Shown here: positions 33,501 through 44,707 of the stretch, one piece after another | How the letters are laid out: the number at the start of each line of letters is the position of its first letter | Numbering within the stretch: position 1 is the stretch's first letter | Assembly: GCA_002221725.1 (NCBI GenBank) | Contig: NJFT01000113.1 | Span: 58,961-122,960, forward strand | Direction: 5' to 3' | DNA: 64,000 nt | DNA from: Scedosporium boydii | Lineage: Eukaryota; Ascomycota; Sordariomycetes; Microascales; Microascaceae | The notes under the pieces: model-generated | Databases searched by the model: none | Told to the model about the DNA's origin: nothing | What the model saw: the letters and a program-made list of their open reading frames with translations, nothing else | Translations under genes and position numbers: made by a program

Positions 33501-34533
33501 AATCCTGTACACACCATATTGCAGCCATCGGCCGCAGGCGCTCCGCCGTTCTGGATACTATTTCCGCAGACTATTGTTGTTTTGAGAGTCAGTCGATCGA
33601 CCCACCCCACCTGCAAAGTGGAAGTCTTGGAATGAGGTTTGGTGAGAGAACTCACAGCATTCGCCGCCATACTCAAGGCCTGCCAAGGTAAAGCCTGCAG
33701 TCTGGCAGGCCTGCGTGCATAAAGCAACAGTCATGGTGTTGTACGGAATAGAGCCGACGCCATGAGTGAGCGCTCGGCCGGTAGTTCCCTCTCTACCCGT
33801 GAGAGAGCGCGTAAGTATCAAGACAAGAAAAGGCTGGATGCCACGTTGGGCTCCGCTAGTTGGTCTCAGGAGCGACTCGGTACTTACGAATAGCATCCAA
33901 TGGACTCAAAGCCGTTTACCCCCGGATTCGTCTCGGGGCTCTGGATTGTGGGATTGTGAAAGACGGTTAATCTATCGCCTCCACCACATGGCTGGGAAGC
34001 GTCACCGCCACAAGGGGTGTTACAATCCGTCGCGGGGGCTTCCGTGGAAGTGGAGGGCAGGGAGTTGCCACAATCTGGGGAACGAGTCAGTTGGTGGGGA
34101 AGGTTGGGCGCGGCCCACTAAGAAGAGAGGAGGCCGGGTTCGACAAGGTCTAGATCGAAGGGAATCCGGGTAGACATACAGCATTCGGTGTACCATTGGG
34201 TTCCGGCGTAGGCGAAGCCCTGGGACTCACAGTAGGCAGCGCATGCCTCGTTCGTCATCTGAGGGTCTGCGGTGTTTGCGCCATTGAGAGCTCGTCCGGG
34301 AATTTCCCTAAGAGATCGCGGAGTGATTAGAACAGACTCTTTTCCCGAGTCCGAAATCCGGATTTCAATGTCATCTTAGTGGCGTACCGGGAGCAGCCTT
34401 GGTAAACCCATCCTCCTGGAATTGTAGCCGGGGGCGTTAGGTCCCGGCCTTGGATGGATGCCCCAACGAGAGTGAGGGACGTGGTGAAAACGAGCGAAAC
34501 GACGGCCTGAAAGTTGCTCATCCTGACGATCAT
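30514..34533 (-). CDS. Secreted WSC-domain glyoxal-oxidase-like copper radical oxidase
   Basis: Six exons: 34533-34388, 34307-34180, 34074-33888, 33792-33656, 33570-33423 and 33157-30514, giving 1129 aa (1125 if the ATG at 34521 is used). A signal peptide (SNFQAVVSLVFTTSLTLVGA) precedes five WSC domains, Cys-rich putative carbohydrate-binding modules with CxCGN motifs. A glyoxal-oxidase/galactose-oxidase-like propeller and a C-terminal DUF1929 domain follow. The expected copper-radical residues are visible: Cys in RTDIFCSAG, Tyr in RWYPTAM, Tyr-His in PRLYHSES and His in SSTHGNSMGSR, so it should be active, oxidising aldehydes or alcohols to make H2O2 outside the cell or at the wall. Introns in WSC1 and WSC2 sit at matching positions. 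Intron 5 is long (265 nt). Substrate is unknown. Confidence 0.9.
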
Positions 34534-34819
34534 TCCTTGGCAAACAAGGCCAGAGGGCCAAGAAGCAAAAAGCAATGAGTGGAGAGAGAGTTACAATCGT
34601 CTAGGCGTAAGGAAGGAATGGCCATGCATGGCATCAAGCGATGGGGACAGAGGCGACTACATATATATCCGGATGGACTTGTAAGTGAAGTGAAAGACCT
34701 GCAAGACCCTTAGCCTCACACCCCGGCCCCTAGGGCGAGGACCCATAGGCTGGCACTATAGGGTCGCGTGTGTGATATCATGGAGGCAGGGCGAAATTGG
34801 GACGCGTGGGTGGCGGGTC

Positions 34820-34828
34820 TACGAAGTA
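34820..34828. repeat. Dispersed 9-mer TACGAAGTA
   Basis: A perfect copy of the dispersed half-palindrome upstream of the WSC-oxidase gene. Confidence 0.7.
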
Positions 34829-36789
34829 AGTGTGAAGAGAGGGAAAGGGGGGGGTGGAACAGAGAATAATAATCATCACAACCGTCCGGCCAAGCATACT
34901 GTCTAGATACTTACTGGTTGGAGGCCGACAAGAAAGACGTGGACAGGAGTGCCCGAATCATCAAATGCCTGATCCAGGGATATGGGCAATCAACGGCCTC
35001 GACCAGCGTTCGATCCATGTTTCTTCTCGTATCTTGAACGTGCATAGACGACAGTTTCTTGGTATTGTCAATGAGATACGTGTAGAAAGCAGGCGTCTCA
35101 TGCGGTGGCTGCCAATGGCAAGGCCCCGTAACCCAAAGAGCACCGTTCATTCGCCGCCTCTCGAAAGCCACGCTGCATTCCCCCCATTGCCATGGCCATT
35201 TTCCCCGTAGTTAGGTGTTCGGTGTTCGCTCCATGGAGTTCCCTTTTCCTTTTTTGGGCAACCCAGCTGCCTACGGACAGGCTTTCAGCCCAGCGCCGAG
35301 AGAACCAGAGTCCAGCCTGCGCGTGTGTGGAACCTCACTTACTGGTTGACTGCCCTGAAGAATGCACCAAGTCAGGGGCATGAGCAGGGAATGGATGTCT
35401 AGTCTAAGAACGTCCAGGTCGCAGAAGAGGCCGACCGGTACATATTCGACTCCGGCGTACGGGTCTACCCTCGTACGATAACGTTCACCAATTCCTAGTC
35501 CTGCAGGTTCCTGCGTGTGTGCGGAGCGAGATAAAAACAACTTCGGATGGAAAAAGGGTCTGTGATTGGCGAATTGACCTTTGCAGAAGTGCAGAAGCGG
35601 CGGTGATTGAGCGTCATTCTTAAAAAGTCCTATCAGCTCAAGCGCCACCAGCCAGGAAGGGCTAATTATGTGCAGTTTCGGTGCGTGCTGCACAAGACCC
35701 TCCATCAGCGGGCAGGCAATACTATCGTATTCCCACATTACGAAGAAGACGCGTAGAAAAGACTAACTTGAAGACATACTCTTCAGGCGTCGAAGGCGGC
35801 CAGGAAAAGTAATCATGGACGGAAAGGTCGCTCCCACCCCCATCCATATCTCCCTATCCTCGCAATACCGTACAGAGTTGTCAAACGGGCCGAGATTTCC
35901 ATATCCAGCATCACTTTCCCAAACCGCCTCAGGATCCTGATAGCTCTATAGGTCGGTAACAATCCTTCGTGGCGGGCCTCGCCTAGACAGGGAGGAGTTG
36001 AACCTCAGGCTCTGAACCGAGGAAGTCAGTGCGCCGATAATGTAGCGCAAGACTCGACCACTAATAGCCTGCTTCGTTCCCTTGCGCGTCCCTAGAATCG
36101 TCAAGGGTCATGAGCCGGCGATGTCGCATAGGCAGACTTTATTTTCGGCATCTTCCGCCAGCAGGGAGGATGGTCTGGGCCGGGGTGCTGGATGCTACCA
36201 AGTCTGAAAGCCAAGAATCCCAACCCTAGTCCGGCGTTATCAATAATACTTATAGGCTGTTCCAAGTAAGTCCCCGAAAAGAGATGATAGCGGTTGGCCT
36301 AGGATGTGGAGATTGCTTGATGGCATTGGCCCTCCAGGTTGCATTCGATAGCTCCAGAAAGTGTGAAGTATGAAGGAAGAGTCCAGATGCCATGCAGCCA
36401 GCCAGGCTTAGACCGAGGTATTCCTACCCCAGAATTCCTTGTCCACGATGACCAGGCTTGACTCGTGAGCAGGCGAACGGGAAATCAAGCTACAAGAGAT
36501 TTCGATCACTTGTCAAGTTCAAAGTTTCGCAAAGAACATGGAGCACTTGTTGGCTGTACTGGCTAAGAATTGGAGCTCCGTATCTGGTAACAATCACAGG
36601 CTTGGTAGCTGCAAGCATTTCTAGGAACAGAAATGGGAATCTTGGCTCGGATTCTGTGCCCGAGGTTATCGACAAGGTTCCCAGATAGAAGATGCATCTT
36701 GCATCTCAATATAGATACTAGTGTCTCCTTGGCGGCAGTACACGTCTGCTAATTTTATCCTCGTATATAATAAATCTCAATCCAACACC

Positions 36790-36798
36790 TACTTCGTA
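36790..36798. repeat. Dispersed 9-mer TACTTCGTA
   Basis: A perfect copy on the other strand, in gene-free DNA. Confidence 0.7.
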
Positions 36799-37227
36799 CC
36801 TCACTTGAGTCTTTGATTCACTCAACTTTTCCATTCTCAGGGCCTACATAGTATCCAACGGACACATGATGGCCCGGATTAGGCGTCTGGCGTCTCGCGA
36901 TACACAACATGGCAGATCGTACTTGTATTGGTACACTATGACGACGTAAACAAGTTTTGAAGGTTAGCTACGGCGCGGGCGCTCCCGCGGTGTCATGGTG
37001 TCATTAGATAGGCTTAGCTAGGTGTTCCATGCCTATGAACTAATTGCACTCGACTTCGTACTATTAAAAGAATACGAAGTGCAACCCCATGTGTAGACTC
37101 CCCGAGAGGGGCGGTCTACAGTTATGCATGACCAAACGATGGTGGGACTGAGTAAGTGATACCTGTGCATTGGTGTTGGAGCTGCTTGAGCATGCGCGGC
37201 TTTCCAATATTGTGCAGCGAGTTCATG

Positions 37228-37236
37228 TACGAAGTA
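37228..37236. repeat. Dispersed 9-mer TACGAAGTA
   Basis: A perfect copy; imperfect ones lie nearby at 37053-37060 and 37073-37080. Confidence 0.7.
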
Positions 37237-38953
37237 GTGGGCGGTGCGCAGCCCAGGTCTACATAGTCTCCATGGCCAGGCCAGGCCATGAGCGACGACG
37301 CCACTAATAAGTCGAACCGTGTTGGTGAGGTGAGTCTGTGTCAAGGTCCAAGGAAGAATTTTTGTTCGAGGATATTCGTCCACCTTGGCCGACGCGACGT
37401 CCGTATCCTCAGAGGCTCATTTCCACATATTGGCACCGGTGATACGCAAGGTATTGAGATCATGGGTTGACAGGGGATTAAGAACCAACATTGAGCTTGG
37501 GCTGTATCGTTCTTTGACAGTGGGGCAGAAAACTCCAACGTTCAAGTCTGCATCTCCGTCTTCAGCTCGCCCTTTTGAGCGGCTTTTCCTCTCCTGGCCA
37601 AGACTGCCAAGCTCTCGTATTGAGGGAGGTAGCAGTGAGGAACAAGGGGACCCGAAAAGAAGAGGAAGAGGAGGATGAGGAAGAAGAGAAAGAAAAAGAG
37701 GGAGCGGAAAAGGAATTCATCTCCTTCCTGGATTATTTATGGGATCTCATAATTGTACCTCGTACGAAGTCCCTCGAACGAAGCAGAGCAACGGCCAAAA
37801 AAAAAAAAATAAAAAAATAAAAAAAAAAAATAAAATAAAATGCAACAATTGATGTCGGCATGAACAATCATGTGACTTGCCACACTGGCATCGGACTTGG
37901 TAGGCTTCGAGCCCTGTCAACTGTCAACGGTACTAGATATCGGGCAAAAAGTCATCAAGAGAAGGAGGCATCCATGAAACTCACTCGAAAGATCGTGTAG
38001 CATCATCGATGGTATTGAGACATCATTACCGTGTGAGGTAGGGAGATGATGCCCTGGCACGCTGATTCACGAACAACAAATCCTTTTTTACTTCAATCTA
38101 CACGTCCACTTTGGGAGACCACACAGAGAAATACATGATTCGCGTCTCTCAATTCCGAATTTTCATCTAGATATTCTCGACTCCTTTCGATAAAGCCTCT
38201 GATTCCAGCGACGTGGGTGCGTCGGGGGGGGTGCGTGCCTGACCCAGAGTGCTCAATCGATGAGATTCCGGAGACGGGACGGCCCACCGACTCCCTGGGA
38301 TTGGGTGGCAAATTATTTAGTGACCTTGACCGGGATTGCGCGCAGTTGCCTGACCGGCCATCTCGGAATTTTAGCGCTGGAACTCGGACCCGGAAGTCCA
38401 CTCGGCGGGAACCGAAGCCGGAAGCCTAACACCAACCAGGGGTAGGCCCGGGGGGGGATGCGAGAGCAAAGGACCTGGGACCACAATTGAATATCTCTCT
38501 GTTTCTTCGACTACCTGTGTACAACGAAACGTATCGAATGAAGTCGCGCCTTTAAAGTCTTCAGTCCTCCCTCAAGCTATGTCTTCGAATATACTAAGGA
38601 AAGCATTGGTACGGCAGGGTTCTGTCATTGCAACGGCAGCGAAGGCAACAAAATTAATCACTGATCAAATGCATTATTCTCAATCCTATGGCTTAAGCCC
38701 GGTCGGCATTGGTTTGTTGCATCGATTAGGTTCGTCCTTCAAGAGTGATAGGGCAATGTTGGCCATCACTACGGCTCATTGTTGGAGTCGCCTTGATCAA
38801 TTTGATAAATCCTCACAAAACCCTTCAAGTTCTGTCACAGGCTCACCTAGACAAAATCAACTCAGGCAACACTTGATGGCAAAGTAATATGGTGGATCGA
38901 ATAACCAGAGGTCGGCCGGATAATATCACGGAGCCGTTTCCCGTTTTGCCTCG

Positions 38954-38968
38954 TACGAATACTTCGTA
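38954..38968. repeat. Inverted pair TACGAA-TACTTCGTA
   Basis: An almost complete copy of the 16-bp palindrome formed by two of the 9-mers, lacking one base at the centre. Confidence 0.75.
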
Positions 38969-40370
38969 CTTGGTCGAGTTATCCTAGCCAGTCATGATGA
39001 TTTCCCTCGCTTGATCTCAATATGCTGATACAGCTCAACCCGATGTAACCATGAACCAATAGCTATGATATCTCTGCGATGAATCAGTGCGAATGGTGAC
39101 TCTCTGGCGTTGAGGACATGTATTTGTACACCAAGAATCAAGCCGCTGTGGCAGCGAGCACTAAGCACGGTGATCCTGCCTCGAACTCGGCACCTCCGGT
39201 GCAAGGGAACTTTCGGGGTGCAAGCCATACCGATACCCTCGCCTAATTATCTGGATATCCGTTGGCCGAAGTGCTGGAACAGCCCCGATAGCCGCGGTTC
39301 CCTTGGAATATGCGGATGTGTGAAGTTTCAACTCGACTGACGGGCGGAGTAGTACACTTACATACCCGAGAGGACAGTCTGGATACAAGAAAGCAAAATG
39401 CCAAAGCCACCAATGCATATGACAGCCCAAAAGGTATACCATTGGTACGGATTTCTCTTGTCTCTCCATATCATCAGAAGTGATTTGGGGTTCTGACGAA
39501 GGATGTAGTCTTGTAGAAGTGACAGACGAGCAGCAAGGATTGGGAAGTCTGTCGTCTTGCTATATGAGTTGCGTTCGTTTGGTGTGCGAGTGGAGGTCCC
39601 GCAGAGCTGAATGCCCCAGGGCAGCCCTATTTGTGTTCGTCTCTTCCATCTTTATGTCTTGATTTACTCACACCTCATGTCGCGTCGTGCCTACTGATAC
39701 TGAATGTACGCACTCTCGCTCCACGAAGATGGCTAGCTAGCCTCGTATAATTGCAGTTACAGACAACTCCTCCGCAAATGAGATGCCGACGCATCCATAA
39801 GACCCGTCTGCTAGATTGTCGCCTCTACAGATATGACTTATCCTGTGGTAGTAGGCCTGGAGTCGAGCTACGTTTATACGGGAAGGCTCAATGCGGCTTC
39901 GTTACTTCGTCTCAACATCTTTGCACAGGTGCGGATCAGTGTGAACCCCAACCCTGCCGGTCTGACTAGTGGACGAGCGACTGAGGTGTGAAGCTGAAGT
40001 ACTCCGTATGGGGGTTCAGCGTGAGAGGTCGTGCGTCCGGTATGTATCGTCCAGGTAACTGTCTAAGGACGGGACAGCAGGACACTGGTTGAGCAATTTT
40101 TGGCTACATCAACCCCCGTCACATACTAATTGGCCCAGGATTCTCGATGGGCGATGGGTGATATGGGACGGGTATGAGACGGGAGGGGTTGGGTTGGGGG
40201 AGCCCGAGGTGTGCAGTGCAATCGGCGGGTGCCTTTTCGTGCTCATTCGGGAAGCATCAAAAGGAAACATTGAAACATAACCACTTTGACGAGACGCAAA
40301 AAAGTGGAAAAAGTACATGGTTTGTTCGCCTTGAAATAGCTTAAAAGCCTACGAACTCATCATTGTCATT

Positions 40371-40382
40371 GATCAATTGATC
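40371..40382. repeat. Palindrome GATCAATTGATC
   Basis: A perfect 12-bp palindrome, followed by further CAACTGATTGATT-type variants up to about 40395 and just upstream of the amidase start. Confidence 0.75.
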
Positions 40383-40496
40383 AACTGATTGATTTCAACT
40401 CAATTGGGCTTATGCTTGGCTGTTTTAGGTCTCTGGTCGAAAATTCCATCATTAACACACACCCTTCCAACAATCTTTCCACGGTTACGGTTCACG

Positions 40497-42686
40497 ATGA
40501 CCACCTCCGCCGGGGCCGGGTCCTTCGGCAATGCGCATCTCGCAGGGTGGATTCCAACGGTGGCCGATGAAGATGACCCGCGTCAAGCTCTGTTTGACCC
40601 CCGAGCGACCTCTGCCGCAGAGCTTCAGAAGCTGCTGAGTTCGGGCAGAATTACTAGCGTTCAGATCTTGAACGAATACTACAGACAGATTCTGTCCTAC
40701 AACGGCTATCTCAAGACTGTCTACAAACTGAACCCGGATGCCCTCGAACGGGCGAAGGAGCTCGATGCAAAGCGATCGGCAGGCGAGGTCCTCGGTCCCT
40801 TGCATGGGATCCCCATTCTTCTCAAGGCATGCTATCTCCAACTCACACTATTCTATGTTGTTTTTCCGCGGCTATTGAAATTGACTGTCGTAGGATAACG
40901 TAGGGACCGAGCCCAGCATGAAGATGGACAATACAGGTGGCAATCTTGCCCTCGTTGGTGCCACAAACGTGAAGAATGTCCCAATTGTCGACCGGGTTCG
41001 TTGCCACATTCCCTCATTCTCCCGAGTTCGTATCAATTGATCAAATGATGTGTCTAATATTTTATTTTATTTTTAGCTCCTGGCTGCTGGCGTTATTATT
41101 CTGGGCAAAGCTACCCTTTCGGTAAGATCGATACGCTCTCAACCAAGTTGTCGGGATGGTATTGGAACTAACATGGGCATGGGGGGGCCATGCACAGGAA
41201 ATGATGTGGTTCAAGTACGTACATATGAGTATATGGTATTTGGGCCCTGATTAGCGAGATTGAACCTGAAGAATTGACCTCAGAGGAACTGGAATCCGTT
41301 GTGGCTGGTCTGCCCTCCATGGCCAGTCTCACAACCCATACATTGTTGGAGGACAAAGCATGTCCGACGGATTAGGAGGTCACAGTGTATGTTTTCACCC
41401 TCTAAATGCCTAGGATTATTCTGACGTGACGGGCAGAGCACCGGAGGTTCTTCGTCGGGATCTGGTATCGCAGTTGCTGCTGGTCTGGCGCCGATGGCTA
41501 TAGGTACCGAAACCGAAGGGTCCCTCATCTCGCCGTCGTCGCGACATTCACTATATACCATAATGCCAACACTAGGCTCGGTCCCCAACACTGGCATCAT
41601 GCCGGTCAGCTGTCATTTGGATACCGCCGGGCCAATGTGCAGTACTGCCAAAGACACTGCAGACCTACTGACAGTTCTCATGGCCGGGAACAGGCCAGAT
41701 ATCCCTCACGGTGGGTATGGAGCCGCCTTGAAGGGCGCAGACGGATGGAAGGAGCTTCGCATCGGCACTCTAGACCCCGAGAAATTCCAAATATAACGAA
41801 AGTCTGCAGACACGAGTGCCGGAAGCAATTGAACAGATCGTGAGTCGTGACGAATGAGCCTACTTCGTTGAGGTTTACTCTGCTTACATGTGTGGAAGAA
41901 ACGAGCTACGCTGGAAGGATACGAACGCATCAAATCGCTTGCAAAAGCGTATCATCACTTCGTCGATCTTGAGCACGGCAGTGCCTTCGATTTCGAAAGC
42001 GCAAACTCTCTAGTCGAATTAATGGGTGCGTCGAGTCAACCATGCCTTTCAATGTTGTGTTCTATCTTCATGCTAAATAAGAGCGCAGTGGCCGACTTCG
42101 AACCTGATTTCAACGAGTATCTCAGAGGTGTGCAGGATGCACAGGTCTCATCTGCCAAGGAGCTAGCTGAGTGGAACAGAGCCCATGCAGACATCGTTCT
42201 ACCCTCTGGTATCATTCATTGATCTTCGTGGAAACTGGCGGATACCTATGCTGACATTTCATAGAATATCCGAACCAGGAATTCATCGAGCGTGCCGTGG
42301 CGTTTGACCATTCCTCTGACCGGCGCCAGAAACTAATGGATCACATCACAAAGATTGGGAAGAACTTCCCCGACACATTGGACAAATATGGCATTGATGT
42401 GATCATCGGACCAGCGGACAGCTGGTTCAGCAAGTACTCTGCGGCAACAGGTACGTGCCTTGGGCAGTCAGCAATGAAATATCGGCGGTGTTGCTAACCT
42501 TTTGAAGGATTTCCGCTGTGCTCTCTTCCGCTCCGGTACATCGAGTATAACGGAAGACCCATTGCCTTGGTAGGCATCGCCAGGAGCGAGGTTACCTTGG
42601 TGACCTTGCAGAGTGCCTTCGAAGCTTCGTTCCCACCTAGGAAGCCTCCTACGGCGTTTTTGACTGAAAAAGCTCAAGGTATCTAA
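40497..42686 (+). pseudogene. Amidase-signature enzyme, ten exons, broken by one frameshift
   Basis: Exons: 40497-40826, 40894-40995, 41077-41121, 41198-41214 (17 nt), 41284-41386, 41437-41839, 41899-42025, 42089-42208, 42265-42450 and 42508-42686. The amidase-signature family hydrolyses amide bonds with a Ser-cisSer-Lys triad. Here the Lys is in LHGIPILLKDN (residue 110), the cis-Ser in STGGSSSGSG and the nucleophile in GTETEGSLISP. In exon 6 the frame reads DPEKFQI then stops at 41794-41796, while coding sequence resumes one base out of phase (ESLQTRVPEAIEQI) with intact downstream splicing and a natural end. The cause is one extra base, probably in the AAA at 41789-41791. A working product would otherwise be cut to 318 aa after the catalytic residues. 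Intron 1 uses a GC donor. Sequencing error remains possible. Confidence 0.85.
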
Positions 42687-42754
42687 TATGAGCAGCGTGT
42701 GATCGGCGGTCTGGTGGGAATGACTCTCTACAATCCAAGAGATCATGAACCAGT

Positions 42755-43354
42755 GGGTATAACAACTACGCTAACATCATCCTCCAGGAGTTGAAAGAAG
42801 GGCCGTGTGAAAGAGCCATTGAATGCTACCACAAGGCCAATGCCATCTTCGAAGCCAACGGCCCAGAAGTCGACAAGAAGCTTTTTTATATCTCGCATAC
42901 CAACCTCGCACGAGCTTACAGGGTTCTAAAGCAATATGACAAGGCCATCTACCATGCTGAGCAAAGCAGAAAATGGGCCGTCGACTTTCTCGGCGAGGGT
43001 TGCCATTTTGACGGGCTGTAAGTCATATATCCCACTTTACTAGCAGCGTGAGGTAGTGCGACTCTGTGGAAAGGGAACTTCAACTTACTGGCATTATGAT
43101 AGAGCCGACTACCACGTTGGAAATGCACTCTTCGAACTCGAGCAATACGACGGGGCAGAAGAGCATTGGCTGTGGGCACTCGAGTGCAGAGAAAGCTGGC
43201 CGAGGCGCACGAGTTGAACGGAGATATCGAGGAGGCAACAAGATTGAAGGTCGAGGCGGAGGAGATGAGGAGAAATATCCAAGGAGATCGCTTCAAGGAC
43301 CTGCCCGATTGCGACTTGAGCCATGCCATGATGTCGTTTCACGCATTCTGGTGA
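42755..43354 (+). pseudogene. TPR-protein remnant, truncated and frameshifted
   Basis: The fragment begins abruptly about 70 nt after the amidase stop, with NNYANIILQELKEGPCERAI and then tetratricopeptide-like helices (ISHTNLARAYRVLKQYDKAI, YHAEQSRKWAVDFLGEG). A GT..AG intron at 43018-43102 joins in frame to LADYHVGNALFELEQYDGAE. At about 43192-43194 the frame slips: upstream reads ALECRESW..., downstream reads KLAEAHELNGDIEEATRLKV in another frame, consistent with loss of one A from a short A run. The N-terminus is missing, with no start codon. It resembles the C-terminal TPR block of large fungal TPR proteins; the parent is not identified. Confidence 0.7.
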
Positions 43355-44707
43355 GGGTACCTTTGTATGTGCACCAAGGTTGGCAGTCGTGGCAGGGGAA
43401 GAATAACACAGGCGATCAATCAGACGTCTGGCGGAGGGAGTCGCTGCGAAAGCTCACTAGGTAGGGTTCCGTTGATGACACCCAAGGTTAGCCGCCAATC
43501 ATACAGGTGTCATTGATCTTACTCGAACTACCTGTGGCCGATGTGGCGGCTGCTGGATGAAAGTCGAGCACACCGTCACTGAGCCCTACAACATTGCCTG
43601 GCCAGGCTACTACCCCTTCGTTCCTGGACCCAGTCCGCTAGGGGCAAATGGTAGTCAGAGGGCTTCTCTTCGGATGGAGACTCTCGTACTCGCGGGGAGA
43701 CCTAGGAGTTTTAGCGGACAATGATCCTCATATTGCGCGCCACTTGAGCGAGGCTAAGAGGAATCCCTTGTTCCACTGCCTTGATGGACCCAACATTGAA
43801 GCTTTGTCTCCTTCAGGTACAAGGGATTGCTTACTTTCCAGTATTGTTCATATTAACGTTAGCCTCAGTCGAGAACGAGAATAAAAATTGATCAATTCAT
43901 GGCCTATTGATCTACTGTGTAAGTAGCGTCTTGGAAAGACACCCCCGGCAAATACGCCAACAATCTTTCTTTTCTTGTCCTGAAACGGACTGGCCATGGT
44001 CGGAAGCTTTTCCGAGATCCCATCCATAGAGTCGATGTTCAATGATCAATGATGTGATCAAAATGAAAGACCCGGCGAGATCTGCAGTTATGGTCAAAGT
44101 CGAATGCTGCCTAAAATACCGATTCGTTGATTGATCAATCGATTGACCATGTCCAAGTCCCAGAGTCACAATGACTCAGACCCTGAGGCGAGGTCATCTT
44201 CAGTCATCGCTAGGCAGGCGCATGCGGTGTTTTATGAGAAATTTTAGGGCATTTGACATTGTAATCAGGGCTTAAACAGGCTGGAACGGGGTTTCCCAGG
44301 CACATCAGTTTCGCACATCCGGATGTACTCGGGTACTCAATCACTCATAATGATCTCTCAATTCCTCGTTTAGTTTGAGCCTGCCTGATCTGAGCCTCCC
44401 TTCAGCGCCTCGGATTATAAATGTCATTTTAAATGTTCGCCTTCGCCACGCATTTTCAACGACATCAAGACAAAATCACTTCTATTGTTGGCCTTCCTCG
44501 TGCTCGCAACCAAAAGTTGCTTTTAAACCCTCTATTTCCAACTCACAATAGGCGTTCTACAAATTGTACATTCATACCCACCAGCCCATCCTTGAAATCG
44601 CCACTGAGCCACAACCCATCACCACACTCCCCCAAACCACAAACAAAAATTTTATATATTCACCATTGCACCAGATCGACAGCTCATCAAGAAGCATTAC
44701 CACAGCC
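43355..44707. other. 1.35-kb anonymous stretch before the NF-X1 gene
   Basis: The left part (43.49-43.72 kb) has a coding-like frame containing TTCGRCGGCWMKVEHTV, without start or recognised family; it may be more gene debris. The right part holds several variants of the TTGATCAAT palindrome family and the promoter and leader of the NF-X1 gene (C/A-rich from about 44.45 kb). Confidence 0.45.
44126..44147. repeat. Imperfect TTGATTGATCAATCGATTGA palindrome cluster
   Basis: Overlapping TTGATCAA and TCGATTGA words; a diverged member of the TCAATTGA family. Related words lie at 43888-43897 and 44042-44050. Confidence 0.6.

Larger units (their letters stand above)
34534..40496. other. 6-kb stretch with no supported gene
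   Basis: Only short open frames without family resemblance occur here. The promoter of the WSC-oxidase gene must lie at the left end. The stretch holds four perfect TACGAAGTA/TACTTCGTA words (34820, 36790, 37228 and 38960), several imperfect ones, a long A-rich tract around 37798-37842, and near its right end the palindromic GATCAATTGATC at 40371. A tRNA-like segment at about 35.99-36.09 kb was examined and rejected. Confidence 0.55.

Noticed and set aside
35990..36090. tRNA-like segment on the minus strand: T-arm GAGG-TTCAACT-CCTC, D-arm-like AGTGGTCGAGT and a 9-bp hairpin between
   Set aside because: The T loop fits the B-box rule, but no 7-bp acceptor stem or proper anticodon arm can be drawn. 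At most a relic; a covariance-model tRNA search would decide.
37575..37820. Acidic Glu/Lys-rich frame
   Set aside because: It is generated by a GA-rich low-complexity tract running into poly-A and is not evidence of a gene.
38579..38887. 102-codon frame with an ATG start
   Set aside because: No recognisable family, not clearly coding in composition, in a gene-poor stretch.
43490..43724. Coding-like frame with TTCGRCGGCWMKV and WPGYYPFVPGPSPLG
   Set aside because: No start codon, an in-frame stop just upstream and no identified family. Mentioned as possible debris but not called as a gene.
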